DNA of 64,000 nucleotides from Mesobacillus foraminis (GCF_004340465.1 NZ_SLVV01000008.1:282121-346120); one strand, 5' to 3'. Positions 1 through 8,360 are shown, numbered from the stretch's first letter. A program made the numbers and translations. The notes: a model not told the origin generated them from the letters alone.

Positions 1-833
1 CAACCTCAACGATTGCGGTTGTTATCTTTGCGGCGTTCATCGGAGTAGCTTACCTTGGAGTAAAACGCAAGGATCCGGAAAATGCGGACCTGTTTGCGAA
101 AATCATTAATTCTCTGTACGCCATCATTATGAGGGTTGTAACGCTGGTACTGCGTTTAACTCCATACGGAATTCTGGCGCTCATCACCAAGGTTGCCGCA
201 ACAAGTAACTATGAGGCGATTGTCTCACTAGGGAAGTTTGTCATTGCATCCTATGTAGCACTGATCGCAATGTTTATTGTTCACTTGTTATTGATCACAT
301 TCGCGAAACTCAGCCCGGCCCAATACGTGAAAAAGGCAATGCCAACGTTGACGTTTGCGTTCACTTCCCGGTCCAGTGCGGGTACGCTGCCAATGACAAT
401 CAAAACTCAGTCAAAGGACTTTGGAGTATCAGAGGGGATTGCCAACTTTGCCGGCTCCTTTGGCTTGAGCATTGGCCAAAACGGCTGTGCGGGAATCTAC
501 CCGGCGATGCTTGCGGTCATGGTCGCTCCGTCAGCGGGAATTGATCCAACAAGCATCTCCTTCATCCTGACACTTATTGTAGTTGTCATGATCAGCTCGT
601 TCGGCGTTGCCGGTGTCGGCGGAGGCGCAACCTTTGCATCTCTGATCGTCCTTTCCGTCATGGACCTTCCGCTTGCGATTGTCGGACTCCTGATTTCCGT
701 TGAGCCATTAATCGACATGGGCCGTACAGCCCTGAATGTCAGCGGCGCAATGACATCCGGTGTCCTCACCAGCAAGGTGACAGGCGAATTTGATAAAAAG
801 GTATACGACAAGCCAGAAGTGGTTGAAGCTTAA
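1..833 (+). CDS. tcyP: L-cystine/dicarboxylate symporter, C-terminal part
   Basis: Sodium- or proton-coupled secondary transporter of the DAACS family; the closest remembered match is Bacillus TcyP, an L-cystine uptake permease in the cytoplasmic membrane. The frame is open from base 3 with no start in view, so the 5' part lies outside the window. Visible hallmarks are the STIAVVIFAAFIGVAYLG stretch, the serine-rich TSRSSAGTLP reentrant-loop segment, IGQNGCAGIYPAM and FGVAGVGGGA. These last motifs form the substrate and cation site in the family. A strong terminator follows directly, so this is the last gene of its unit. The substrate assignment (cystine rather than glutamate or aspartate) rests on remembered similarity along the whole fragment. 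Confidence 0.9.
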   Translation, partial: TSTIAVVIFAAFIGVAYLGVKRKDPENADLFAKIINSLYAIIMRVVTLVLRLTPYGILALITKVAATSNYEAIVSLGKFVIASYVALIAMFIVHLLLITFAKLSPAQYVKKAMPTLTFAFTSRSSAGTLPMTIKTQSKDFGVSEGIANFAGSFGLSIGQNGCAGIYPAMLAVMVAPSAGIDPTSISFILTLIVVVMISSFGVAGVGGGATFASLIVLSVMDLPLAIVGLLISVEPLIDMGRTALNVSGAMTSGVLTSKVTGEFDKKVYDKPEVVEA

Positions 834-843
834 TAGAGTAAGT

Positions 844-886
844 AAAAAGCCTGCACCCAGGATTACCACAAGGGTGCAGGCTTTTT
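844..886. terminator. Bidirectional intrinsic terminator
   Basis: A perfect 15-bp stem (arms 844-858 and 872-886, core GCCTGCACCC) is flanked by A- and T-runs, so it can stop transcription from tcyP and from the opposite side. Confidence 0.85.
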
Positions 887-963
887 ACTTTTTTCTAGAA
901 AATAATTTTCACGATTTTTATCGAAAAGTAGGTTAGATTGTCAGGAACATTGGGTAAACCTAT

Positions 964-1003
964 AAAAACGCACCCGGACATTTGTATGCCCAGGTGCGCT
1001 CTG
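964..1003 (-). terminator. Terminator of the LysM/NlpC gene
   Basis: On the minus strand CGCACC (998-993) pairs with GGTGCG (974-969), with further internal pairing, followed by a TTTTTAT tract. It lies just past the stop codon at 1022. Confidence 0.7.
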
Positions 1004-1021
1004 ATCGACCATAACAGTATT

Positions 1022-2104
1022 TTAATAGAATCGCTTAAAGCCTTCGAAATGCTTTTTATAGTAAGAATCGTTCATGTTGGTGATCCTTACGCCGCTGTTA
1101 TCAGCATGAATGAACTGGTTGTTGCCCAGATAGATACCCAGATGCGAGATTCCTTTTTTATATGTATTTTCAAAGAATACAAGGTCGCCTAGCTGCGGAT
1201 TATTCACATAATAAGAACGGCTGTAATATCCTTCTGCGGATGTGCGGCTCATGCTCTTGCCGCCCTTATTAAAAGCATAATAGATGAAGCCGCTGCAGTC
1301 AAAACCGCCGGCACTTGTTCCTCCCCATTTATAAGGAGTTCCGATCACGGCCTTTGCCGCAGAGATGACCTTTTGGACATCCCCAGCAACAGCAGGCTGG
1401 CTTGTTGATTCCTTCCCAGCGGATGGAGCAGCAGGGGCAGCCGGTGCCTGGGCAGTCCCAGAAACCTTTAATACTTTGCCTGCATAAATTAAATCAGAGG
1501 AAAGATTATTAAGGCTTTTTAATTGGGCAACCGTCATCTTGTGCTGGCTGGCAATCTTGCTCAGCGTATCTCCCGGTTTAATGGTGTAAGTGCCAGAAGC
1601 TGGAGCAGCTGGCTGTGTGCTCGTTGCAGGTTGTGTAACCGTTGGCGATGGTTTCGCTGCGGCTTGGGTTGAACCAGAAACAACAAATACTTGTCCAGGA
1701 TAAATCCGGTCGCTTGTCAGCTTATTCCATGACTTAAGGTTAGACAAGGATATATTATGCTTCTTGGCAATCCCGCTCAACGTATCCCCGGAGACTACCT
1801 TATAGGTTTTCGACGTGGTGCTGCTTGCTGCAGTTGCTTTCGGTGTACTTGTTTTCACTGCGGCAGAAGCAGTGGACGTGGTTTTCGATACGGTTAGAGT
1901 TTGGTTCACATAAATCAAATCAGACTTGAGTCCGTTCAGGTTCTTTAAGTTTGAGACACTAGTATTATACTTACTTGCAATATGGGACAGCGTATCCCCT
2001 TTTTTGACACTATATGTATCAGCAAACGCACTTGTCGAGAACGCAGAAGAAAGAACAGCAACAGTGGCAAGGGCAGTGACTTTTTTCTTCATCTTTTTTT
2101 TCAA
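1022..2104 (-). CDS. Secreted LysM / NlpC-P60 peptidoglycan endopeptidase
   Basis: Cell-wall DL-endopeptidase of the LytE/LytF/CwlS type, cutting D-glutamyl-meso-DAP bonds in stem peptides. Residues 1-28 form a signal peptide ending SAFA. Three LysM domains (about 29-72, 99-142, 171-214, each with a GDTLS motif) are joined by Ser/Thr/Pro/Ala linkers. The NlpC/P60 domain covers about 246-360, with the catalytic cysteine in FDCSGF and the histidine in ISHLGIYLG. The start is uncertain. TTG at 2104 sits only 3 nt from AGGAG and ATG at 2092 sits 14 nt from it; the two differ by four residues. It is a single gene with its own terminator. Which of the paralogous lytic enzymes it corresponds to cannot be told. 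Confidence 0.9.
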   Translation of the reverse strand: MKKKMKKKVTALATVAVLSSAFSTSAFADTYSVKKGDTLSHIASKYNTSVSNLKNLNGLKSDLIYVNQTLTVSKTTSTASAAVKTSTPKATAASSTTSKTYKVVSGDTLSGIAKKHNISLSNLKSWNKLTSDRIYPGQVFVVSGSTQAAAKPSPTVTQPATSTQPAAPASGTYTIKPGDTLSKIASQHKMTVAQLKSLNNLSSDLIYAGKVLKVSGTAQAPAAPAAPSAGKESTSQPAVAGDVQKVISAAKAVIGTPYKWGGTSAGGFDCSGFIYYAFNKGGKSMSRTSAEGYYSRSYYVNNPQLGDLVFFENTYKKGISHLGIYLGNNQFIHADNSGVRITNMNDSYYKKHFEGFKRFY

Positions 2105-2236
2105 ACACTCCTAATCCGGCAATATAGTATGTCCATCTTACCATATTTGTCTAAAACTGGACACAGAATTTCGCCAAGATTTAACATACGTAACAATCCT
2201 GAAACAAAATTATCAGAAATTTTAGTCGACAAAGTA

Positions 2237-2265
2237 TTTACAAATCCTTATACACCACATAGAAT
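2237..2265 (+). promoter_or_regulatory. SigA-type promoter for the 51-residue gene
   Basis: TTTACA (2237-2242) and TAGAAT (2260-2265) are separated by exactly 17 nt, about 30 nt upstream of the start codon of the small gene at 2296. Confidence 0.6.
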
Positions 2266-2295
2266 GATGTCATAATCTAGGGAGGATTAAGGGAA

Positions 2296-2451
2296 TTGGA
2301 CAAAAAGGAATATTCATTCAATTTCAGGCAAGAACAGTTCTTTGACCTGATTAGAAGAACCTATGAAAAAGGTCTAAATGACCAAGAGATGACCGTAGAG
2401 AAATTATTGAAAGATTTGCAGATAGATTTAAAGAATACAATCGTTAAGTAA
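2296..2451 (+). CDS. Hypothetical 51-residue protein
   Basis: Short hydrophilic protein starting at TTG behind a GGGAGGATT ribosome binding site (about 2279-2287) and a good promoter. The sequence begins MDKKEYSFNFRQEQFFDLI and is mostly helical in character, rich in Lys, Asp and Glu, with no membrane segment or signal peptide. I do not recognise the family. Promoter, binding site and terminator together make it a convincing gene despite its size. It is monocistronic and divergent from the LysM endopeptidase. Confidence 0.6.
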   Translation: MDKKEYSFNFRQEQFFDLIRRTYEKGLNDQEMTVEKLLKDLQIDLKNTIVK

Positions 2452-2479
2452 GGCGGGGATTTATCCACCGTCTTTTTTT
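2451..2479 (+). terminator. Terminator of the 51-residue gene
   Basis: A short GGCGG/CCGTC stem (one G-U pair) starts at the stop codon and is followed by TTTTTTTATT. Confidence 0.6.
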
Positions 2480-2749
2480 ATTGTGTGCTAAACATTTTGG
2501 TATCAATGTCGATAAAAGTAGAGGGAATTATTTGTCCAATTTATGTTTATTTCCTTTTAATAATGGGTATATATATCTTGTTTTTATACTATTCATACCA
2601 TTCTATAAAGGGTCGGAAAACGTAAATTGGGACTTATGGCGCCGAAGAGAATCATTAGAAAAATAATTTTAATGAAAAATCTATTTCTAAATTACGACAT
2701 AATATGACATTTTCATTGAAAAACTGTTTTATTTTGCTTACAAATTATA
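2480..2749. other. AT-rich intergenic stretch
   Basis: Very AT-rich spacer between two microprotein genes. A 61-codon open frame on the plus strand here has no ribosome binding site and unlikely composition. I see no supported gene in it. Confidence 0.5.
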
Positions 2750-2783
2750 TATAATCAAAATAATAATAGGGTAAGCGCTATCA
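2750..2783 (+). promoter_or_regulatory. -10 box and cre-like CcpA site
   Basis: A perfect -10 box TATAAT (2750-2755, weak -35) is followed at 2770-2783 by GGTAAGCGCTATCA, which matches 13 of 14 positions of the cre consensus TGWAARCGYTWNCW. Placed just after the expected transcription start, such a site would repress in Bacillus. The target would be the 45-residue membrane protein at 2851. Confidence 0.55.
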
Positions 2784-2850
2784 CCATGATATTTTCTTTC
2801 AGCAGCCCTGTCTCTAAACCCTTATTAATCATTCGAAGGAGAATTACTAG

Positions 2851-2988
2851 ATGTCAAACTATTATCACCTGACACCTGAAGAAAAAATGAGAAAGAAAAA
2901 GCGCAACAAAGTCCTTATTTATATCTCATTTTTTGTCCTCACTGTAGTTGTGAGCGGGGCACTGACATTATTGGCAAATCAAATGTAA
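2851..2988 (+). CDS. 45-residue single-pass membrane microprotein
   Basis: Starts at ATG with a GAAGGAG ribosome binding site. Residues 1-20 are hydrophilic and strongly basic (EEKMRKKKRNK); residues 21-42 form one membrane segment (VLIYISFFVLTVVVSGALTL). This predicts N-in topology by the positive-inside rule. No family is recognised. It is monocistronic, bounded by a cre-like site upstream and a strong terminator downstream, and lies just outside the exopolysaccharide operon. A role in carbon-regulated envelope biology is only a guess from the context. Confidence 0.65.
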   Translation: MSNYYHLTPEEKMRKKKRNKVLIYISFFVLTVVVSGALTLLANQM

Positions 2989-2996
2989 GAACTTAT

Positions 2997-3032
2997 AAAA
3001 AGGAGCGGTACCATATGGTATCGCTCCTTTTA
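2997..3032. terminator. Bidirectional terminator
   Basis: A nearly perfect 17-bp stem (AAAAGGAGCGGTACCAT with one G-U pair) with A/T flanks lies between the convergent microprotein and SGNH hydrolase genes and can serve both. Confidence 0.85.
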
Positions 3033-3035
3033 TGT

Positions 3036-3842
3036 TTACTTCGCAATGAAATAATGGATTAAATAATCAGCCCAAAGCTTATGGCCGGCTTCATTGGGAC
3101 TTTCCTGGTCTTCCATCAGGTATTGCTTGATCTCCTCGCTGTCCGGATTTGGCCAAGTACTCCAGTGATCCAGGTAATCAATACTATTCCTTTTTGCATA
3201 ATCTTCAAGAGCTTCTACCTGGAGTGGGTAGTAAGTTGCTTGATAAATTGGAAAGGAAGGTTGTAGGATTAGAGAGTGGTTGGAATTTTCCTCCAACAGT
3301 CCGCCGGCAATTGAAGTAATATTCTGCTCTGAATCTTCAATCGTAACCATACCATTATCTTTTAAAATAAAAGGTTCGAGCAGGGTAATGTCTGGGTGTA
3401 GTTTCTTTAATTCGCCAAGTTTTCCTTCAGCAATGAACTGGGAAGAAGTCAAGTCGTAGGTTTTAACAATCACTTTAACAGTTCCGCCATAGGCAGTCTC
3501 CAATTCTTTCTTTAGAAGGTTGCTCCAGCTATTTTCTTCCATCCCTAAGGCGTTGGAGCCAGCCAGTAGAATAGTGAAAGGCTTATTGATTTCCACAGCC
3601 TTACTATATTGCTCTCTCGCATCCTTTGGCCAGTTTTCAGTGAGCTTAGTAAGTTCCTCAACGTCGATGTCACTGTTAGTAGCGGTTGTTGTTTCCTCTT
3701 CATTGTTAACATCTTGACTAACAGTCCCGTTTTGAACTTGTTTAGCAGATGACACTGTTGTTTTTTCCTTCCAGTGCAGGTTTCCGGCAACAAGCAGGAA
3801 AATGCATCCAACTGCAAGGAGAACAACTAGAACGTTTTTCAT
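3036..3842 (-). CDS. Membrane-anchored SGNH/GDSL-type hydrolase
   Basis: Predicted extracellular esterase or acyl hydrolase of the SGNH superfamily, 268 residues. Residues 4-22 form an N-terminal membrane anchor or signal sequence, followed by a Thr/Glu-rich linker to about residue 60. The catalytic-serine block appears as ILLAGSNALG and the C-terminal His block as ESPNEAGHKLWADYL. The start ATG has a GGGAG ribosome binding site. It is divergent from the exopolysaccharide operon, so an O-acetyl or other ester substituent on polysaccharide is a plausible substrate, but that is inference. The first block is GSN rather than the canonical GDS. Confidence 0.7.
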   Translation of the reverse strand: MKNVLVVLLAVGCIFLLVAGNLHWKEKTTVSSAKQVQNGTVSQDVNNEEETTTATNSDIDVEELTKLTENWPKDAREQYSKAVEINKPFTILLAGSNALGMEENSWSNLLKKELETAYGGTVKVIVKTYDLTSSQFIAEGKLGELKKLHPDITLLEPFILKDNGMVTIEDSEQNITSIAGGLLEENSNHSLILQPSFPIYQATYYPLQVEALEDYAKRNSIDYLDHWSTWPNPDSEEIKQYLMEDQESPNEAGHKLWADYLIHYFIAK

Positions 3843-3968
3843 GAAAGAAATCTCCCTCTTTCCAATAAATTGTAAATAATTCCATATTCTAAAAACTCTT
3901 TAAAAAGAGTGAAAAATAGGTTTAAATAAATAAGGGTTAGGGAACATTACAAGTTTATTAAAATTATG

Positions 3969-4017
3969 ACAAGAAACGGCAATATTTACAAGTTCTTGTG
4001 TTATATTGTGCTATAAT
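3969..4017 (+). promoter_or_regulatory. Exopolysaccharide operon promoter and palindromic operator
   Basis: An extended -10 box TGCTATAAT (4009-4017) lies 38 nt ahead of the first gene. ACAAGTTCTTGT (3988-3999) is a 12-bp near-palindrome placed where a -35 region would be, and a related CAAGAAAC sits at 3969-3976. The GTTCTTG half-site resembles, but does not match, the SinR box GTTCTYT. I infer an operator for the main biofilm or exopolysaccharide regulator. Confidence 0.5.
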
Positions 4018-4055
4018 ACTAAAAGATTTGCAAAAAAAAGTAAGTGGAGGATCGT

Positions 4056-4805
4056 ATGGAAGAAACAATAAGTTTAAAAGAGTTACTTCAGAGCTTAAGA
4101 AAACGACTGGTCATGATAATGGGCATTACCTTAACAGCCGTGATTGTTAGCGGTGTGATTAGCTTTTTCTTTTTGACACCGATTTATCAGGCTTCAACAC
4201 AGATACTAGTTAATCAAAAGAAAAGCGAACAATCTATGTATAATCCTAGTGAAGTTCAAACTAATCTTCAGTTAATTAATACCTATAATGTAATTATAAA
4301 AAGCCCCGCTATTCTCAATGAAGTGGCTAAAGAGCTGAATCTTGATATTACAGCCCAGCAGCTAAACGAAAAGATTATAATTGGTAGTGAAAATCAATCA
4401 CAGGTTGTCAATATATCTGTCCAGGATGAGAATCCTGAAACAGCAGCAGCTATTGCCAATACGATAGCAAAGGTTTTTGAAAACGAGATTGTTGAAATTA
4501 TGAATGTTGATAACGTAAGTGTTCTTGCAGAGGCAACTGTAATTGAAGGACAGTCTCCTGTTAAACCGCTGCCGATTTTAAATATTGCAATTGCTCTAGT
4601 TGTAGGTTTATTGGCAGGGGTAGGACTAGCTTTCCTGCTAGAGTATTTTGATAATACACTTAAAAACGAACAGGACATTGAAAAAACACTCGGCCTACCA
4701 ATCCTAGGAAGTATTTCAGTGATTGAAGGCTCACAAATGGATACAGTAAAAGAACAACGAGGTAAGAGAAATTCTAAAGCAAGGGGTGAGGCAATTGGCT
4801 CCTAA
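4056..4805 (+). CDS. Polysaccharide co-polymerase / tyrosine-kinase modulator (Wzz family)
   Basis: Membrane adaptor of the YveK/CapA/EpsA type that activates the partner BY-kinase and sets polysaccharide chain length. Two membrane helices (about residues 17-38 and 170-192) flank an extracellular helical domain; the short cytoplasmic C-terminus (EYFDNTLKNEQDIEKTLGLP) activates the kinase. ATG at 4056 is preferred over an upstream GTG because GGAGG lies 5 nt before it. It overlaps the kinase gene by 11 bp, so the two are translationally coupled. It is the first gene of the exopolysaccharide operon. 249 residues is typical for the Gram-positive split form. Confidence 0.92.
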   Translation: MEETISLKELLQSLRKRLVMIMGITLTAVIVSGVISFFFLTPIYQASTQILVNQKKSEQSMYNPSEVQTNLQLINTYNVIIKSPAILNEVAKELNLDITAQQLNEKIIIGSENQSQVVNISVQDENPETAAAIANTIAKVFENEIVEIMNVDNVSVLAEATVIEGQSPVKPLPILNIAIALVVGLLAGVGLAFLLEYFDNTLKNEQDIEKTLGLPILGSISVIEGSQMDTVKEQRGKRNSKARGEAIGS

Positions 4806-5490
4806 GAAAACAATGATGGGTGAACAGAGACGGAAATTAGTAACTTCTTATGATCCTAAGTCTCCGATATCGGAGCAATACAGGACGATCCGAACCAATA
4901 TTCAGTTCTCCTCTGTTGATGAAGAAATTAAAACTATTATGGTTACTTCCTCAGGACCAGGAGAAGGGAAGTCGACAACAGCCTCAAATCTGGCAGTTGT
5001 ATTTGCCCAGGCAGAAAACAGTGTATTACTTGTTGATGCTGATATGAGAAAGCCGACTGCTCATTATACCTTTAATCTTACAAATACTTTTGGTTTAACC
5101 ACTGTCTTGGCAAAGCAAATTTCGCTCGGGGAAGCTGTGAAAGAAACAAATGTCCCCAATCTTTCTGTTTTAACTAGTGGTCCAATACCACCCAACCCTT
5201 CAGAATTGATGGGCTCTGTCGGTATGGAAAGATTCATAAAAGAAGCAAAAGAGACCTTTGATATTATTATTTTTGATACACCTCCTGTATTGGCTGTTAC
5301 AGATGCTCAAATACTGGCTAATAAATGTGATGGAACAATACTTGTTGCCTATAGCGGTAGAACTGAGATGGAAGCAGCGGGAAAAGCAAAAGAATTATTA
5401 GTTGCTTCAAAAGGAAAACTTTTAGGGGCCGTATTAAATGGGAAGAAACTCGAGAACTCAGATAATTATTACTATTATGGAACGAAATAG
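4795..5490 (+). CDS. BY-family protein tyrosine kinase (CpsD/EpsB/YwqD type)
   Basis: Cytoplasmic autophosphorylating kinase working with the preceding membrane modulator to control polysaccharide polymerisation. Motifs in order: Walker A SSGPGEGKST, Walker A' LLVDADMRKP, Walker B IIIFDTPPV, and a C-terminal tyrosine cluster NYYYYGTK, the phosphorylation site. TTG at 4795 is chosen because AAGGGG lies 8 nt upstream and it fits the family N-terminus; GTG at 4786 is possible. The four consecutive tyrosines are what the YwqE-type phosphatase downstream would remove phosphate from. Confidence 0.93.
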   Translation: MAPKKTMMGEQRRKLVTSYDPKSPISEQYRTIRTNIQFSSVDEEIKTIMVTSSGPGEGKSTTASNLAVVFAQAENSVLLVDADMRKPTAHYTFNLTNTFGLTTVLAKQISLGEAVKETNVPNLSVLTSGPIPPNPSELMGSVGMERFIKEAKETFDIIIFDTPPVLAVTDAQILANKCDGTILVAYSGRTEMEAAGKAKELLVASKGKLLGAVLNGKKLENSDNYYYYGTK

Positions 5491-5494
5491 GCTT

Positions 5495-5545
5495 CATCGA
5501 CTTTTTTCGACAAAATATCCCCTTTGACCTCTTAATGTGTCGATG
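5495..5545 (+). repeat. CATCGAC/GTCGATG inverted repeat between kinase and phosphatase genes
   Basis: A perfect 7-bp inverted repeat (5495-5501 and 5539-5545) with a 37-nt loop containing a TTTTTT run. It is too open to be a convincing terminator and may be an mRNA structural element. Confidence 0.3.
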
Positions 5546-5600
5546 GTAACCTGTTTAAGGACCTAGGAAATTAACAATCTTATGGAAATGGGTGATTGCA

Positions 5601-6365
5601 GTGATTGATATACATTGTCATATACTACCTGGAATAGATGACGGTGCGCAACATATCGACAACAGCATTGATATGGCCAAGAAGGCTGTTCAGGATGGAA
5701 TTCATACAATCATTGCCACCCCGCACCATAAAAATGGCCGCTACGATAATCCGAAGCGAGAAATTTTGAAAAAAGTAGAAGAGTTGAATAAGAGACTACG
5801 GGAAGAAAACATTGAAGTGACTATTTTGCCAGGGCAGGAACCGGCTATTAATGGAGATTTGTTAGAAAACTATCTGAAGGATGAGATTCTTAGTCTGAAT
5901 AATACCCATTATCAGTTTGTTGAATTACCTTCGAGCCATGTACCACGCTATACAATTCAAATGCTTTTTGAGCTTCAATTAAAGGGACTTACTCCTATAA
6001 TTGTTCATCCAGAGCGAAATCAGGAGATTCAGGAACGCCCGGATTTGTTGTTTAAGATGATTGAAAAAGGTGCCTTGGCACAGGTGACGGCTGGAGCGAT
6101 TTGTGGAAAGTTTGGAAAGAGGGTTAAAAACTTATCTTTTGACTTGATTGAAGCAAATCTAGTCCATTTCATTGCATCGGATGCCCATAATGTTTACAAA
6201 CGCTCATTTAATATGGTTGAGGCTTTTGATATTGTTGAATCCAAATATGGAGTCGATTTAGTCTATTTATTCCAGGAGAACGCTGAGTTATTAGTTGAGG
6301 GACAGAATGTTTATAAAGAAATGCCGCATCATATAAAAAAGAAAAAGTTTTTAGGTATTTTCTAA
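5601..6365 (+). CDS. PHP-family tyrosine-protein phosphatase (YwqE/CpsB type)
   Basis: Manganese-dependent phosphatase that dephosphorylates the BY-kinase tyrosine cluster. The N-terminal DIHCHILPGIDDGA motif holds the PHP metal ligands; further ligands lie in ATPHHKNGRY, VHPERNQEI and FIASDAHNVY. The GTG at 5601 gives the family-conserved start M-I-D-I-H-C-H and has GGGTGA 5 nt upstream; a GTG at 5592 is less likely. 254 residues is the normal size. It completes the kinase-modulator-phosphatase trio common to Gram-positive capsule and exopolysaccharide operons. Confidence 0.93.
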   Translation: MIDIHCHILPGIDDGAQHIDNSIDMAKKAVQDGIHTIIATPHHKNGRYDNPKREILKKVEELNKRLREENIEVTILPGQEPAINGDLLENYLKDEILSLNNTHYQFVELPSSHVPRYTIQMLFELQLKGLTPIIVHPERNQEIQERPDLLFKMIEKGALAQVTAGAICGKFGKRVKNLSFDLIEANLVHFIASDAHNVYKRSFNMVEAFDIVESKYGVDLVYLFQENAELLVEGQNVYKEMPHHIKKKKFLGIF

Positions 6366-6439
6366 ATTATATATTTGATAGAACAATGATAAGGCAATGG
6401 GTAAATCACATCAAAATTAGATAGATAACTGTAATAGAA

Positions 6440-6595
6440 TTAACTCTTCAGGAAATTCTCCTGACCGGCGATGTCTCCTGCCCGTTATACATGGAGACAC
6501 TCGGCCATGCTGTGGGTAGCATCTAGTTATGCAAGCCTTAGGCGCATTGTCGTCAAAAGTATGGTGTGAGGACGGGTTAGATGCCCAATAACCAA
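6440..6595 (+). ncRNA. EAR-like (epsC) antitermination RNA element
   Basis: A GC-richer, highly folded island in AT-rich sequence, between the regulatory trio and galU. Visible stems are CAGGA/TCCTG (6449-6463), GTCTCC/GGAGAC (6473-6498), ATGCT/AGCAT (6507-6522) and GGG/CCC (6574-6586). Position and stem order fit the eps-associated RNA (EAR) of the Bacillus subtilis eps operon, which by published work promotes processive antitermination through distal terminators. The match is from memory; an Infernal search with the Rfam epsC model would decide. Hairpins with T-rich tails later in this operon are the expected targets. Confidence 0.7.
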
Positions 6596-6634
6596 ATAAA
6601 CAAGACGCTTTAAAAGAAGATAATGCGCTTTCAT

Positions 6635-6685
6635 AAATATCTAATGATAGTACATGTATTATACGTGATTTATCATTAGATATTT
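6635..6685 (+). repeat. Perfect 15-bp AT-rich inverted repeat before galU
   Basis: AAATATCTAATGATA (6635-6649) is perfectly complementary to 6671-6685, and pairing continues imperfectly into the loop. It lies between the EAR-like element and galU, with no clear U-tract after it. Confidence 0.5.
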
Positions 6686-6746
6686 AATTTCTAATATAAT
6701 CTCGGGAGTAAGATTTTAGAATAACGAAGTAATGGAGGAGATAAGT

Positions 6747-7637
6747 TTGAAAAAAGTAAGAAAAGCAATTATTCCAGCGGCGGGTTTAGGAACTCGTTTT
6801 TTGCCTGCAACTAAAGCCATGCCGAAAGAAATGTTGCCAATTGTTGATAAGCCAACTATTCAATACATAGTTGAAGAGGCAATTGAGTCTGGGATCGAAG
6901 ATATTATTATTGTTACTGGTAAGGGAAAAAGAGCAATTGAAGATCACTTTGATTTTGCACCAGAACTCGAACAAAATTTAGTTGAAAAAGAAAAGTACGA
7001 TTTGTTGGATAAGGTCCGCTATTCTACAAATCTAGCAGATATACACTATATTAGACAAAAGGAACCAAAAGGGTTAGGCCATGCCGTATGGTGTGCAAGA
7101 AACTTTATTGGTGACGAACCTTTTGCGGTCCTCCTTGGCGATGATATTGTTCAAAGTGAGACCCCTTGTTTACGTCAATTAATTAATCAGTATGAAGATA
7201 TACGGTCTTCGGTTATAGGGGTTCAGCAAGTAAGTGATTCAGAAACTAATAGATACGGAATAATCGATCCTTCTTCACAAGAGGGAAGAAGGTATCAGGT
7301 TAGTAATTTTGTTGAGAAGCCAAAGACCGGTACAGCTCCATCTAATCTAGCAATTATGGGGCGTTACATTCTCACTCCAGAAATTTTCATGTTCCTTGAG
7401 GACCAGCAAAAAGGTGCAGGGGGAGAAATTCAATTAACTGATGCTATACAAAAGCTAAATCAAATTCAAAGAGTTTTTGCGTATGATTTTGAAGGATTGC
7501 GATACGACGTTGGTGAAAAATTTGGATTTGTCAAAACAACTATTGAATTTGCGTTACAGCATGAAGATCTCCGGGAAGATATCGTTGATTACCTTAAAGA
7601 TCTTATTGGAAATATTCAAGGGAAAGCACTAGTTTAA
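6747..7637 (+). CDS. galU: UTP-glucose-1-phosphate uridylyltransferase
   Basis: Makes UDP-glucose from UTP and glucose-1-phosphate for exopolysaccharide synthesis. The nucleotide-binding signature [20 protein letters not shown] is complete, with [12 protein letters not shown] and the downstream sugar-binding [11 protein letters not shown] at 6747 is the start: GGAGGAG lies 6 nt upstream, and the protein then begins [13 protein letters not shown] exactly as in Bacillus GtaB; the in-frame ATG at 6732 overlaps the binding site. 296 residues matches the family. It is the first gene after the EAR-like RNA and supplies the activated sugar for the transferases that follow. Confidence 0.95.
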   Translation: MKKVRKAIIPAAGLGTRFLPATKAMPKEMLPIVDKPTIQYIVEEAIESGIEDIIIVTGKGKRAIEDHFDFAPELEQNLVEKEKYDLLDKVRYSTNLADIHYIRQKEPKGLGHAVWCARNFIGDEPFAVLLGDDIVQSETPCLRQLINQYEDIRSSVIGVQQVSDSETNRYGIIDPSSQEGRRYQVSNFVEKPKTGTAPSNLAIMGRYILTPEIFMFLEDQQKGAGGEIQLTDAIQKLNQIQRVFAYDFEGLRYDVGEKFGFVKTTIEFALQHEDLREDIVDYLKDLIGNIQGKALV

Positions 7638-7649
7638 AGGTGGATACAA

Positions 7650-8327
7650 ATGGCTAATCAAGTAAATCAAAATGTGGCAATCTTAAATAAAGAAAATTCA
7701 GCTATTAAAGTTAATAATAAAAAATTATACTTAGCTACAAAACGCTTAATAGATATTGTTGGGTCTGCCGTTGGTATTGTTTTCTTGAGTTTATTGTTTG
7801 TAATAATCGCTTTACTGATTAAAATTGAAGATCCAAAAGGACCAGTTATCTTTGCCCAAAAAAGAGTCGGGTTAAACGGAAAAGAGTTTAAAATTTATAA
7901 ATTTCGTTCAATGGTTTCTGATGCTGAAGATAAACTAAAGGACTTATTAAAATATAATGAAGTATCAGGTGCTATGTTCAAGATGAAAAATGATCCTAGA
8001 ATTACAAAAATAGGAAAATTTATAAGGAAAACTAGTATAGATGAATTACCACAACTTTTTAACGTTTTAAAAGGCGAAATGAGTCTGGTTGGGCCTCGGC
8101 CCCCTCTGCCTAAAGAAGTTGCCGTGTACTCTGATTTTGATAGTCAGCGATTAATGGTAACCCCTGGATGCACTGGACTGTGGCAGATTAGTGGAAGAAG
8201 TAATATAGGGTTTAAAGAAATGGTTGAATTAGATTTGCAGTATATCCAAACTCGTTCATTACTTTTTGACATGAAAATTATATTAAAAACATTTTTAGTC
8301 TTGTTCGGCTCCAAAGATGCATATTAG
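7650..8327 (+). CDS. Undecaprenyl-phosphate sugar-1-phosphate transferase (priming enzyme)
   Basis: Initiates repeat-unit assembly by moving a sugar-1-phosphate from its nucleotide sugar to undecaprenyl phosphate. It is the short monotopic form of the family (225 residues): one membrane helix at about 31-55, followed by the catalytic domain with KIYKFRSM, DELPQLFNVLKGEMSLVGPRPP (the catalytic Asp/Glu region) and TPGCTGLWQISGRS. ATG follows AAAGGTGG. Which sugar it uses (glucose, galactose or an N-acetylated sugar) cannot be read from the sequence. A hairpin with a T-rich tail follows the gene. Confidence 0.93.
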   Translation: MANQVNQNVAILNKENSAIKVNNKKLYLATKRLIDIVGSAVGIVFLSLLFVIIALLIKIEDPKGPVIFAQKRVGLNGKEFKIYKFRSMVSDAEDKLKDLLKYNEVSGAMFKMKNDPRITKIGKFIRKTSIDELPQLFNVLKGEMSLVGPRPPLPKEVAVYSDFDSQRLMVTPGCTGLWQISGRSNIGFKEMVELDLQYIQTRSLLFDMKIILKTFLVLFGSKDAY

Positions 8328-8360
8328 AAATTCCTAAAATAGCGTTAGAAACAGCAAGTT

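Noticed and set aside
6747-7637. Antisense or second gene inside galU
   Set aside because: Minus-strand frames there are shadows of the strongly conserved galU codons.
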